Assembly (NCBI GenBank): GCA_022414725.1
Contig: CM039464.1
Coordinates: forward strand, 24,747,529 to 24,811,528
Length of the DNA: 64,000 bases
DNA from: Microglena sp. YARC
Taxonomy: Eukaryota > Chlorophyta > Chlorophyceae > Chlamydomonadales > Chlamydomonadaceae
Direction: 5' to 3'
How positions within the stretch are numbered: position 1 is the first letter of the stretch; every line of letters begins with the position of its first letter. The position numbers and the translations under genes are program-made. Below the pieces are notes generated by a model. The model was not told the origin of the DNA, did no database searches, and worked only from the letters and a program-made list of their open reading frames with translations. Below, one piece after another: positions 1 through 8,679 of this stretch.

Positions 1-600
1 GCTATGCTGAGGTCTTGTGCTTGAGAACCAGGGATGAAGCTCCCTTAAGCAGTTCAAACTACATCCTCAGAATGGATGACTCAGCTGCATGGATTTGTTT
101 TCAAGTTCTTAGGTCTGACAGGGCTAGGAAATTTATAGTGAAGTGGTTCGAGGATTGGTTAGAATCGTTGGTGCTGTGCATGAATTGTCCATGGCTTACA
201 CTGCTCAGCAGAATGCGACTGTGGAACGGTACAATGGGGTCCTTCAAAGAAAGCTAGGGGCATTCACTTGGAGTCTAAGCTCACTAAGTTCCTTCTGGCC
301 TATGCCTTCCTCGCCGCGTGTTACCTACGCAACCGGCTGCCTAATCAGGGTGACAAGACTCCTTATGAGTTGTTCTTTGGGGTTCTACTGATGTATCGTT
401 ATTGCGCGTGTTCGGGTTGCCCATGCTATGTTACCTTAGTGAATGGGAAGAAGCGCAAATAAGCTTGACGAAAGGGCGTTATCTGGTAGACTGGTTGGGT
501 ATTCTCTGTGAGTAAGGATTTATTTGTTTGGGTTCCGAAGTTGCGCCAGGTGGTAGAGAGTCGTGATGTGCTCTTCTATGAACATTAGCTATAACTGTAT
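1..600 (+). pseudogene. Copia-A integrase, C-terminal half, decayed
   Basis: Scattered frames give parts of the copia integrase core: a segment with RSDRARKFIVKWFEDW (the second catalytic Asp region) near 110-165, a QNATVERYNGV segment (the catalytic Glu region) near 205-245, the AYAFLAACYLRNRLPNQG segment near 300-350, and the VFGCPCYVTLVNGKK segment near 410-460. The same string is continuous in one frame on the minus strand at 61500-62324, which fixes the assignment. At least three frame changes separate the pieces, so no integrase can be made. The N-terminal HHCC region is outside the window. Confidence 0.85.
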
Positions 601-1330
601 CCCTGGCTCTTTCCTATGATGGATCTCAGTATTTTTCTCGCACCCCTGCCGCTATCATCGGTAAAGGCTTGATACTACTGACAATGTCCTGGGCCCTTTA
701 CCAACCCCGATTGTTGACCGCTTTTACTGGTCATGGGATGACGATGCGTCCAGGCCAGGTAATGTGGTGCTGTATTTGCGTGGCGGCGGCATTGGGCCAG
801 GGGGAGTCTGATGTTCCTTCAAGCTTAATTTATTCGAATCTCAGGGGGTCGCCGGGCCTGTCTCTGCGCCACGTTTCGTCGGTGAGGTCGTAGGATTAGG
901 ACAGCCTCGGGTCATAGTGGGAACCTAGTACAGGTCCACTTGCCCACTAGTCGCCACCCCGTCCACCTATTCGGATAGCTCGCGGGAGTTGTTGATCACT
1001 TCACCCCTGCTATACCTGGTGGTTTATACCGGACCAGGCATTGCGACGATGTGGCCGTCACAGATGATGTGAGTGATGACCTCGAACACTGGTCCGGGTC
1101 AGATACTGCGTATGGCTGGGGTGTTCCAGTGTACCCAGGCTTCGACGATTTAGAGGCAAAGGAGGCCGGCCTTGTTCAACCACGCATGAGTGCTGCGCTG
1201 GGGGCTTTATTACCGGTTACTGCTGATACTGCTGATATCCCCGCTGCCCATGTACAAGTACAACTGCTTGTACGTGGGGGCTTTTATTTCTACCTCTACT
1301 GAATCTCTTATAAAGCTGCAATGTTACCTA
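601..1330 (+). other. Copia-A integrase-RT linker, decayed
   Basis: Variable, proline-, serine- and acid-rich linker between integrase and RT, as is usual in copia polyproteins. A recognisable part around 1060-1240 encodes SDDLEHWSGSDTAYGWG and downstream residues, and matches the minus strand at about 61390-61500 in the second family-A copy. No catalytic motif is expected or seen here. Frames are broken by stops. Confidence 0.6.
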
Positions 1331-2334
1331 CCAACCTGACAGAGATCTCTGGCTGCAGGCTATGAAGGATGAGATGGCCTCCCTCCATGCTCATGGCACT
1401 TGGGTCCTCACTCCACAGCCTCCTAGGCAGAGGATTCTATCTGGCAGATGGTTATTTGTCAAGAAACATGGGGCTGATGGTTCTTTGCGTTTTTTGTAGT
1501 TCGTGGTTTTCTGCAACGTCCTGGGCTGGACTACCATGATGTATATGCCCCGTCTCCTCTAAAGCAGGTCTTCGTGTGCTCCTTGCTGCCATCACTCATA
1601 GGAAGATGTTTGTGAGGCAGCTGGACATCAAGACTGCATTCTTGAATGCCAAGCTGGAACCTGGTCTGGACCTGTTCTGTTACCAGCCTAAGGGCTTTCA
1701 TGAACTTGGTCCTGACAATGTTCCCCTTGTGTGCAAGCTGATTAAATCTCTTTATGGTTTGAAGCAGGCACCCAGGGCTTGGAGCAAAGATGTAAAGCAG
1801 GTTTTGGTTTGCCCACGGTTTTACCATGTGCAAAGCTGAACCTGCTCTGTATTTCAGGAGGGATTCTACTGGTGGGTGGAGCTATGTCCCTGACCTATGT
1901 GGATGACTTTATCTGTGCTTTTTAGTGAGCTGCATAGGTATGCCTTGCTGATCAAGGCTATGGAAGCAGCTGGGTGGGAAGTCAAGGAAATGGGTGTACC
2001 TGTCCAGTTCCTTTCATTGGACATGACTTGTACACTTGATTTCTGACGGCAGGTGTGTTAAGATCGACCTCTCCAGCACTCCTACATTGTTGAGCTGGTG
2101 GAGCAGTTTGGTCTCACTGCTGCTACCAAGCCCAAGTTTTCAGTTCCCATGTCCAAGTGCACTGTCACTGATCCTCCTGGAGAACCTCTGGCCTCTAATA
2201 GCCAGTACCTCTCTCTTGTGGGGGCTTTGCTGTACCTGGCTACCTGCACAAGGCCTGATATTTTCTTTTGCTGTTAGCTACCTGTCCAGGTTTTCTGCTC
2301 AACCCACTGCCCCCTGTGGGCTGCAGCCAAGCGC
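1330..2334 (+). pseudogene. Copia-A reverse transcriptase, decayed
   Basis: Copia-type RT remnants. The first block (1340-1530) reads MKDEMASLHAHGTW and a GRWLFVKKHGADG segment, typical of the start of copia RVT_2 domains. The second block (1576-1800) has the TAFLNAKLEPGLDL and LIKSLYGLKQAPRAW motifs. The catalytic YVDD is present near 1895-1910 but in a different frame, followed by a TAG. Further RT palm/thumb pieces occur at 2040-2300 in mixed frames. Small indels, rather than large deletions, have destroyed the reading frame. The closest intact comparison in the window is copia-B RT at 45190-46553. Confidence 0.85.
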
Positions 2335-2853
2335 TTGCTTTTGTATTTGAGAGAACATTCCCATCTGGGCCTCACTTACACTCACAGCCCTGGTTTCTCT
2401 TTTACTGTCTTTAGTGACTCATCCTTTGCTGATGATGGGTCTGACAGGAGATCTCAGACTGGCTATGCTGTGCTTGCTGGGGGCTGCCTTGTGAACTGGA
2501 TGAGCAAAAGGCAACCCACTGTTGCTGTTAGCTCCAGTGAGGCTGAGTATCAGGCCCTGTCTCAGACTGCCCGGGAGGTGCAATGGTTGAAAAAGTTGAG
2601 AATTGATCTAGGACTGCCTTGTGACCTGGTCACCATTCAGGGTGACAACTTGGGGTCCTTGAGCTGGGCCAATGACTGTCAGCTGCTCCCTCGCAACAAG
2701 CACATTGATGTCATCCATCACTATATCCAGGAGCTGGTGGAGGATGGCCAGGTGGATGTTGCCTATGTTAACACTAAGGACAACTGTGCTGACCCCTTCA
2801 CCAAGCCCTTGATCCTATGGTGTTCTGGCGTTTCATTCGCATGTTTGGAATGA
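2335..2853 (+). pseudogene. Copia-A RNase H domain (long open fragment)
   Basis: A 172-codon open stretch covers the copia RNase H. It shows FSDSSFADDGSDRRSQTG (first catalytic Asp), SSSEAEYQALSQ (catalytic Glu), a QGDNLGSLSWAND segment (second Asp), KHIDVIHHYIQEL and DCADPFTKPL near the C-terminus. It hydrolyses the RNA strand of RNA:DNA hybrids during reverse transcription. It is the best-preserved domain of this copy, but it is cut off from RT by frame breaks, and its last residues after ADPFTKPL are out of register. Confidence 0.88.
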
Positions 2854-3261
2854 CTGCTTCTCCTTAAACCATTTTTTTTGTTACATGTATTCTAGAATTT
2901 TGGTTACATGTATTCTGGAATTTTTGGTTACATTTTAGGGTTTCTTTGGTTACATTTAGAGTTTCTTTAAGTTATCATTGATTGGCATTAGGTTCCTATT
3001 CCCGGATCGGGTTTTCTATACCGTTGTTTACCCGACTTTGATATTTAGTTGTCCTCTTATATCCACTTGGCAAATTTTGGTTCTTTGCCTTGCTTCATAC
3101 CTTCCCTTACACCCTTCGGGTTTCATTTGAAGTTTCTCTCGATTTTTTTTTTTCGGAGTTCTTTGATTTTTTTTTTTTTTTTATTTGTTACATATAGTTC
3201 TATGTCACCAGTGCCATAGGTGGAGTAGTACTATTGTATGTCACCTGTGTCATAGGTGGAG
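2854..3261 (+). other. Copia-A 3' noncoding region with double repeat
   Basis: AT/T-rich non-coding stretch between the RNase H stop and the 3' LTR. T runs lie near 2868-2878, 3143-3153 and 3168-3182. At about 3201-3261 a roughly 35-bp sequence containing GTGCCATAGGTGGAGTA / GTGTCATAGGTGGAGTA is repeated twice, ending at the LTR. The same pair lies next to the 3' LTR of the other family-A copy (59737-59805, minus sense). The segment at about 2965-3045 matches the minus strand of 60160-60225 in that copy. Confidence 0.7.
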
Positions 3262-3585
3262 TATCAGCATGTATAGCGGTGCTCTCACGCGTTTTATGAC
3301 TTGGTGACTACTTATGTACTCCCTTAGAACTATCGGCTCTCCTGAGCCAGCTTCCCGTGGGACTGAGTCATCTTGAGATGACTCAGTGGCAGCTTCCTGT
3401 CACCTACGTCTCCGGTCTGATCTGTACCCTGTTAGGTTCCTGTCTACCGCCTCCTTTCACCACAGGTGCCCTTTTATGGGTCTCCTGTGTCTGTAACGTT
3501 ATCCTTGTCTCCGTGTATAGATTGGTGCGTCTGTTCCGCTGCTTTAATCTACTGTCCACTCTACCGGAGTGATTTCAAGCTGATA
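3262..3585 (+). repeat. Copia-A 3' LTR
   Basis: A 324-bp LTR aligns along its length, with gaps, to the 381-bp LTRs at 59356-59736 and 63593-63973 (which are on the minus strand). It begins TATCAGCATG (TGTCAGCATG in the other copies) and ends GCTGATA (GCTAATA in the others). It contains a conserved palindrome with TGAGTCA / TGACTCA half sites at 3363-3386. The divergence from the other LTRs agrees with the decayed coding region. Confidence 0.85.
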
Positions 3586-3586
3586 G

Positions 3587-4510
3587 CGGGGGACAACCGG
3601 TGTCCTCGAGAGAATTGTGGGGATGCCGCCTCCGTGAGGGGGCATACGAATGGGGTGTCAGCCCTAAGGTCAGAAATCTTGTCCGCCGGGGCGAAGACCT
3701 TTTTAAAGTCCGTTTCGCAACCCGAGATTATCCGTTCGTGTTTCGTTTGTTGCACCGTGTTTGCTTGTGCGGCCATTACTCGAATTGTAGAGGCATCGTC
3801 GTCTTGGTCCAGTGATGTGACTAGGACTTCGAAACAATTGAGTTTTTGTTTTGATTTGCGGATAAACTTTTTAAGTGCTCTGTTAGACAGGACTCCTGGC
3901 GTTTTTCGCTGTGCTGTGTCAAAAAATTCGATACGTGCCAAAGTATAAGCAACCAATTCCTTGATGGAGAGAGGTTCCGACTCGAGTCGGGTGGAGTACA
4001 GTTCGACTGCTACTCTACGTTTATGCTTTTTAGCTATTTTGAAACTGGCTCTGAGACGTGTCTCTTCAAAACCAATGCAGCACCCCGTCTGCATCATCCA
4101 ACTTCTTCTTCGAGAAGTGCGGTGGTGCCGGGCCCTAGCGTAGGGAGGACATAAGCAGATTTAATTTCTGACCTACGTTTGCCTAAGTTCAGGACAAAAC
4201 TCGTTCTCGTAGTAGTGAGGACTTGGGATCCATCAGCTACCCGCACCATGACTGGTGAGCCCGTAAAGGTGGCTAAACCTGCCCTAGCACAGAATTCTGC
4301 GTCTACGAAGACAGAGTCTGCTCCACTGTCAATGAGAACTTTGCCAGATACCCCCGATAGGGTGGCCTCAAAGTGTGCGGTAGCTTGGTCCGCGTGGACA
4401 CAAGCTGTTGTGCAAGCAGATATGCATGGAATGGCAGGAGGCGGGGGCAGGGTCGGAAGGCAAGGAGGGATGTGGTCTGTGCTGTAGATGGTTTTACACA
4501 GATAGTAGGG
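3587..4510 (-). pseudogene. Gypsy-1 protease and pre-RT region, broken
   Basis: Matches the gypsy-2 protease region (47384-48240). The minus-strand text contains the retroviral-type aspartic protease DSGADSVFVDAEF segment near 4290-4330, a VRVADGSQVLTTTRTSFVLN segment near 4190-4250, and a 178-codon open tail (4097-3561) with KKHKRRVAVELYSTRLESEP that leads towards RT. An extra stretch near 4105-4115, compared with the other copy, breaks the frame after the SAYVLPTLGPGTTALL segment. This protease would cleave the Gag-Pol polyprotein. Confidence 0.82.
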
Positions 4511-4559
4511 GACGGAAACTGAAAAAGAACATCCCTATCTATGTCTACAAGCAGACCTA

Positions 4560-6188
4560 CATCCTACTTCCTAACGGTAGGGCAGCTAGGGCACTTGGAG
4601 GGGCAGTGGCTGTAGCGGCCGTGCGCTTCGTACCACACTTGTAACATAAGTTACCCTCCTTAGCTAGTTTACTAGCATCCGGTGTCCAGGGCTGACCGTC
4701 AGCCTGCTTCCACTTATGCTTTTCAGCAAAATTGTAGCTGTCCCGCAGGGCTGGAAAAGGGCGGCGGGCCCGTTGCAGCTGGAGCTTGGGCCGTGCCCTT
4801 CTTGTGCTTGTGCTGGGTGGACCCCTCGTGAGGTCCACCAGGCCGTTTGCCTTTTGCCTGGACGTACATGGCCGAGGTAGGGGTTGGTGTTTTTGGTGGC
4901 AGCAAGTTCAGTTTCAATGGCAGCAGCATGTTCGACAAGCTCGTCTAAAGAGGAAAATCGGCCTCCTTGTGCAGCAGTACGTCTGCGGCATCGTGCCTCG
5001 ATGGTTGGAATCAGACCAAACCGAAACAGAACTAGCTGATCATCCAATTGCATACCCCCGGCAATGCGCACTTCGTTTTGGAAAGCCATAGCGTAATGCC
5101 TAACCGTCGAGGTCTGCCGAATCGAGTTGGCATGCAGCCGTTGGCGTGCATTGATGTCGTCGTCAGCATGGTAGGGGTCATAGAAGTTTAGGAACTGAGT
5201 TTTTTTATCTCAGCCCACGTAATGGCCGGTGACGCGGTCATGAGGTGGTCTAGCCACTCGGCAGCTACCCCACCAAAGAAGTTTGGTATGTTGGATGGTA
5301 CTAACATATGGTGCAACGTGCAATATGACTCTAGCAACTTCCACCAAATCCTACCCCTCGGGAGCTTCTTGTCTTCTACCCCAGTCCAAAGGGATGGACG
5401 TTCATACTTGCCAACTAAGGGCCTCGGGACCAAGGGCAAAACATGTGACTCTACCTTAGCTGCCGCAGCTTGTAGCTCAGCCACTTTGGCCTTGGCCTCC
5501 AGCAGCTCAATCTGGGCACGTAGAGCCATTAAAGCGTCCGAATGAGGTCCAGCGGGAGGGCCAACAGCGGGCGGTCCTGCAGCGGGCGCTTCAGCAGCGG
5601 GCTGGCCAGCAGCAGGCGATCCATCAGCAGGGGGGCCCGCAGGCAGTCCAGCTGTGGGGCCGCGGGTTGTCCAGCGGGGGCGGGGGGCGTTGCAGGCGAT
5701 CCAGCAGCGGGGCCATCAGGTGGTCCAGCGGGGAGCGTTTGCTGGGCCTTCAGGAGAGCGGAAACTCGAAGTGTCCCCTGTTCGGCATCCCTCATTCGCA
5801 TTTGGAGCCGAGCCATCTCCTCAAGGTGCTTGGATGCGGTGGCCTCGGCCTCGTGATGGTGAAGAAGTTCGAGGCTAGCGATAACCTTGTCCTTCTCCAC
5901 TAGGGCAACGTGCGCGGCAGCCTTGCCAAGCGGCGTGGAGTCAGGCCTTGTGGCGACCTTCTTGCCATTGACTATGACAGCCATCCGCGCTTCCTTCAGC
6001 TCCTTCTCGGTAGCTGAAAGGTCGGGAGGCGAAGGTGCCGGCCCTCCAGCGCCTTTTCTTTTCTCCTTGGAGAGCTCGTGCAGCTCCCAAGCCTTGACTT
6101 GCTGGACGAGCTCCTCGTGGTCCATGTCGTCAACATCCGGGACCTCAGAAGGTGGAGCCGCAGCAGCGTGGGCTGAAGAAGAGGCCAT
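4560..6188 (-). pseudogene. Gypsy-1 gag, broken by indels
   Basis: Gag in three frames. The start at 6188 gives a Met-Ala-Ser-rich N-terminus, then an acidic/coiled region (HEELVQQVKAWELHELSKEK) and a Pro/Ala/Gly-rich segment. A missing G near 5657 shifts the frame. From 5529 the coiled segment MALRAQIELLEAKAKVAELQ continues into the capsid-like core (WTGVEDKKLPRG, FFGGVAAEWLDHLMT). Two extra T in the run at 5201-5207 break it again. The rest (5089-4664) includes the FQNEVRIAGGMQLDDQLVLF segment, and the Cys-rich CYKCGTKRT motif lies near 4620-4650. Comparison with gypsy-2, which is broken elsewhere, shows where each indel lies. Confidence 0.85.
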
Positions 6189-6277
6189 ACTCGGTGATGG
6201 TGGGCTCGAGGGGACGTCGGGGGGGGGAGTAAAGCGAGTGGCGCGGTTTGAAAGCCCGACCAGGCTCCGAAACCAAT
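6189..6277 (-). promoter_or_regulatory. Gypsy-1 5' leader with primer-binding site
   Basis: Leader between the LTR and the gag start. Immediately inside the LTR the minus strand reads TTGGTTTCGGAGCCTGGTCG. TGGTTTCGGAGCC is the expected form of a primer-binding site: it would pair with the 3' end of a tRNA ending in GGCTCCGAAACCA. I cannot name the tRNA. In gypsy-2 (50074-50087) this site has a small difference (TTTCTTGAGCC). Confidence 0.55.
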
Positions 6278-6572
6278 TGTGGTATATGAATACCTTGTAA
6301 CACGGAGTGTCTTGTAACTGGAAGCCTAAGAAATGATCTCAGGAGTTTAGACGGCCCTAAGAGTCAGAAGCACGGCTTAAGACTCCCTTCCCGCTTCCAG
6401 CGCGTCTAGACCCTAATGGAACCCTCGTTTTAGGTATTCCCGAGTAGCTGATCAGACACTGATCAGTGGGTCAATTCGCTCGGTTTCAACTGCCTACAGA
6501 AGTCGTTCGTCATCTGTCGGAAAGTCGTCACCACCGCGTGGCAACTCAGTGGGAGGATCGTTATCCACCACA
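6278..6572 (-). repeat. Gypsy-1 5' LTR (295 bp)
   Basis: 295-bp LTR with ends TGTGGTGGAT ... TATACCACA on the minus strand, almost identical to the two gypsy-2 LTRs (one clear difference, TGATCAGTGGG versus TGATCAGTAGG). The partner 3' LTR is outside the window. The TCTGC at 6573-6577 is one side of the presumed 5-bp target duplication. Confidence 0.93.
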
Positions 6573-6803
6573 TCTGCCCCACCTGGAAGATAAGCCGCAA
6601 ACGGATTAAAAGCACGGCCATTTTCGACTTGGTCGACTCCGACGAGGCTGTCATCTGCACCAGAGGCTGCTCCTACTTGATCTTCTATTGAATCCAAAGA
6701 AGAATTAGCTGCAGCTTGCTCGTGCATGGCATTTTCGACCATACCAATTCCCGAGGTAAATCCGGAGTTGCTAATAATGTCAAAGTCGCCCTGGAGTGGC
6801 ATT
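6573..6803 (-). pseudogene. Exon of an unknown acidic protein, cut by gypsy-1
   Basis: Reading from an ATG at 6803 on the minus strand, about 77 codons form a well-behaved, acidic, Ala/Gly/Asp-rich protein: MPLQGDFDIISNSGF at the start, NSSLDSIEDQVGAASGADD in the middle and NGRAFNPFAAYLPGGADV at the LTR. The frame runs into the gypsy-1 LTR and stops about 25 codons later. Composition and lack of repeats set it apart from its surroundings, so I read it as a host exon interrupted by the retrotransposon. I do not recognise the family. The downstream part of the gene would lie left of the window, beyond gypsy-1. Confidence 0.4.
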
Positions 6804-7170
6804 TCTAGGACCAGGACGAGAAAGCAAGCTTTTCTGTCTGAACAGATGCGCGAATAACTCTGAATTTGCAAAACTGGGGGGGGGGAATGGTTTCAGACGA
6901 GGTTTCCCGAGGTTTGCATCACCGCGGCGATGGGACAGGCTGGCAGGCTGGAACTACCTCCTGGCCGGCAAGTTCGTGCAAGTTCGTGCATGTTCGTGCA
7001 TGTCGGAGGTTTACCCAAGCCCTGGTTCCGAGTGCTTAGCGTTTCGCAGGATGTCATCATAACTGTGAAACGTGATAAGCTTATCTCCTTCTCTCCTCGC
7101 TTCACTGCGCGAGTCACGATGCGCAACTGACCTAACTTTTGCCGAAGATTCAGAAGTAGTCTCAATTAGC
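6804..7170. promoter_or_regulatory. GC-rich upstream region with 10-bp triplet repeat
   Basis: Upstream of the putative exon start at 6803 the DNA is GC-richer than the neighbouring repeats. It contains a poly-G tract near 6880-6890 and three tandem copies of GTTCGTGCAA/T at about 6973-7003. It may be the promoter or 5' UTR of the interrupted gene. This is inferred from position only; I see no clear core-promoter motif. Confidence 0.25.
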
Positions 7171-7540
7171 AGAGCTCATAATGGGCGCGGTCCTGGCGGT
7201 AGGCACTACCTTTAATGAGGCCCCGCCAAAGGTAACTGTTTCTTCAGACCGGGGAAAATTAAAAGCACCTCGCCCCCTTAGTGGTCCACTCAAGAGTAAT
7301 GTGTGAGAGATACGGCCATATATACGGGGCATGGGTTGTGGGCAATTAATATACTATGTGCAATGCATTGGTGGCTCATGGACAAGTATTGTTTATGAGA
7401 GAGGCATGGCTTTCACTGTTTCTTTTTTGGGCCACGTGTAGCAGCTTCTACCCAGCTCTATTCTTCAGCGACTGAGTGGAGCCCAAAAATTACAGCTGCA
7501 TTGGAACGCCTGTCATGCCAGCTTTCAGTTGCACTAACTA
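7170..7540. other. Non-coding stretch, nothing recognised
   Basis: No sustained coding frame, repeat or element end is visible here. It separates the putative host exon region from the tandem-repeat block that follows. Confidence 0.5.
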
Positions 7541-7960
7541 GCTTCAGGTTTGGCCCAAGCGTGGCTGAAAGGAGCTGCCTATAAGAAGCTGCGCGTAGCC
7601 CAAAAAAGAAGCAGTGATGGCTATATTGAGGGTGCATGGATGCTGTACAATGCACTGGTGGCCTATAGACACGTGTCATTTGTGTGAGAGGCATGGCTAC
7701 ATTGAGGTTGCATGGGTGGTGTGTGGGCAGTGCATGTGTAATGTGCAGTGCGCTCGTGGCCTATAGACACGTGTTGTTTGTGTGAGAGGCACGGCTGTAT
7801 GAAGGTTGCATGGGTGGTGTGTGGGCAGTGAATTAGGCCCCTGGAGATGGGGCCTCCTCCAGGGACAGCGTCCTGATAGCTTTATTAAGAGTGAAGTGTT
7901 ATTTTTAGGGGGTCTTTTTTGGTAGGGGTGGTGTGGGGGGGGTCCTTTAGATAACATTCT
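7540..7960. repeat. About 98-bp tandem repeat block, copy 1
   Basis: Imperfect repeats built around GGCCTATAGACACGTGT, TGTGTGAGAGGCATGGCTA and GGGTGGTGTGTGGGCAGTG, ending in a segment with GCCTCCTCCAGGGACAGCGTCCTG. The same block, with more repeat copies, is at 20538-21180 just right of unit I, so the pair brackets unit I. Confidence 0.75.
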
Positions 7961-8370
7961 CAAAAATATAACATAACATTATCAACAATATAATGACGAA
8001 AATAACAAAAATAGAACATAGCATTATCAAAAATATAATGACGAGATAGTTCACTCAGCATATTGCATTCTGAGAGTCGTCGTGAACTCGAGCAGTACCT
8101 CACGAGCAGTAGCCCCCGTTGAGTCCCACATGGTCGCGACCCCCCCCCACCCCACCCCACCCACCCCCCCTCACACACACACAATATATACAACGTTTTC
8201 AATGTAATAAACCCTCCAAAATCTGTGTCTGAGATGTAATGTTTTGTACAACGCTGCCCCTCTCTGTCTCGCACACATACCACCACCACCGCCACCACAC
8301 ACATCCCCCCCCCCCCCCCCCCCCAGCAAAACAATCGAATCCCAGGACTGTCACATATCATACAACAAAG
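7960..8370. repeat. AT-rich and C/CA-rich simple sequence
   Basis: About 90 bp of AT-rich imperfect repeats (ATAACATTATCAA / AAAATATAATGACGA) is followed by poly-C and CA-rich tracts at 8140-8185 and 8280-8325. The motif ATGACGAGATAGT..CACTCAGCA recurs at 22679-22700 at the left edge of unit II. No gene is seen. Confidence 0.7.
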
Positions 8371-8502
8371 CCTAAACTCTCTAAATTCCCAATATTCTCC
8401 CTATAAGTCGAATGTCCACTACGCTTAGTATGCTTACTGGTTTCTGCTAACATAGCCAATTGACCAGGTGTTAAGTAGTACATCGCCCGGGGGGACTTGG
8501 AG

Positions 8503-8665
8503 CAGGGTACTAAAAAGCGCGCGCGGCAGCGCGTTTACACGCACGCTTTTTGAGCCCCTCTACGCGTTTCGCGCAGTTTTTTCAACCCCCTGTGGGCGCA
8601 GCGCACATTTTTTACGCTTTTTGCACTAAGAAGCGCTGACCAATTTGGCAAGAAGTAGTACCCTG
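8503..8665. mobile_element. hAT-type MITE, 163 bp
   Basis: The terminal inverted repeats are CAGGGTACTA at 8503-8512 and TAGTACCCTG at 8656-8665. The element is flanked on both sides by an 8-bp direct repeat ACTTGGAG (8495-8502 and 8666-8673). The uninterrupted site is visible in unit III near 32700 (GGGACGTGGAGTTGGAAG). An 8-bp target duplication and a CAGGG terminus are typical of hAT non-autonomous elements. The interior is rich in GCGC and has no coding capacity. Confidence 0.85.
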
Positions 8666-8679
8666 ACTTGGAGTTGGAA

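Larger units (their letters stand above)
1..3585 (+). mobile_element. Copia-A element, 3' part, nested in gypsy-1
   Basis: This is the right-hand part of a Ty1/copia LTR retrotransposon; its 5' LTR, gag and protease lie left of the window. The order integrase, linker, RT, RNase H, 3' noncoding region and 3' LTR is visible. It is sister to the element at 59356-63973: integrase, linker and LTR sequences match, and both carry an unusual double repeat just before the 3' LTR. It sits in the opposite orientation inside gypsy-1; the undisturbed gypsy sequence at 41755-41770 shows the junction, and GCGGG at 3586-3590 is the likely target duplication. Frames are broken many times, so it is an old copy. 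Confidence 0.9.
3586..6572 (-). mobile_element. Gypsy-1 (Ty3/gypsy), 5' half
   Basis: Minus-strand Ty3/gypsy element: 5' LTR (6278-6572), primer-binding region, gag and protease, then interrupted at 3586 by copia-A. RT and the rest of pol lie left of the window. It is nearly identical to gypsy-2 (38468-50382) over this stretch. Independent small indels break gag in at least three places, so it is non-functional. Confidence 0.92.
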
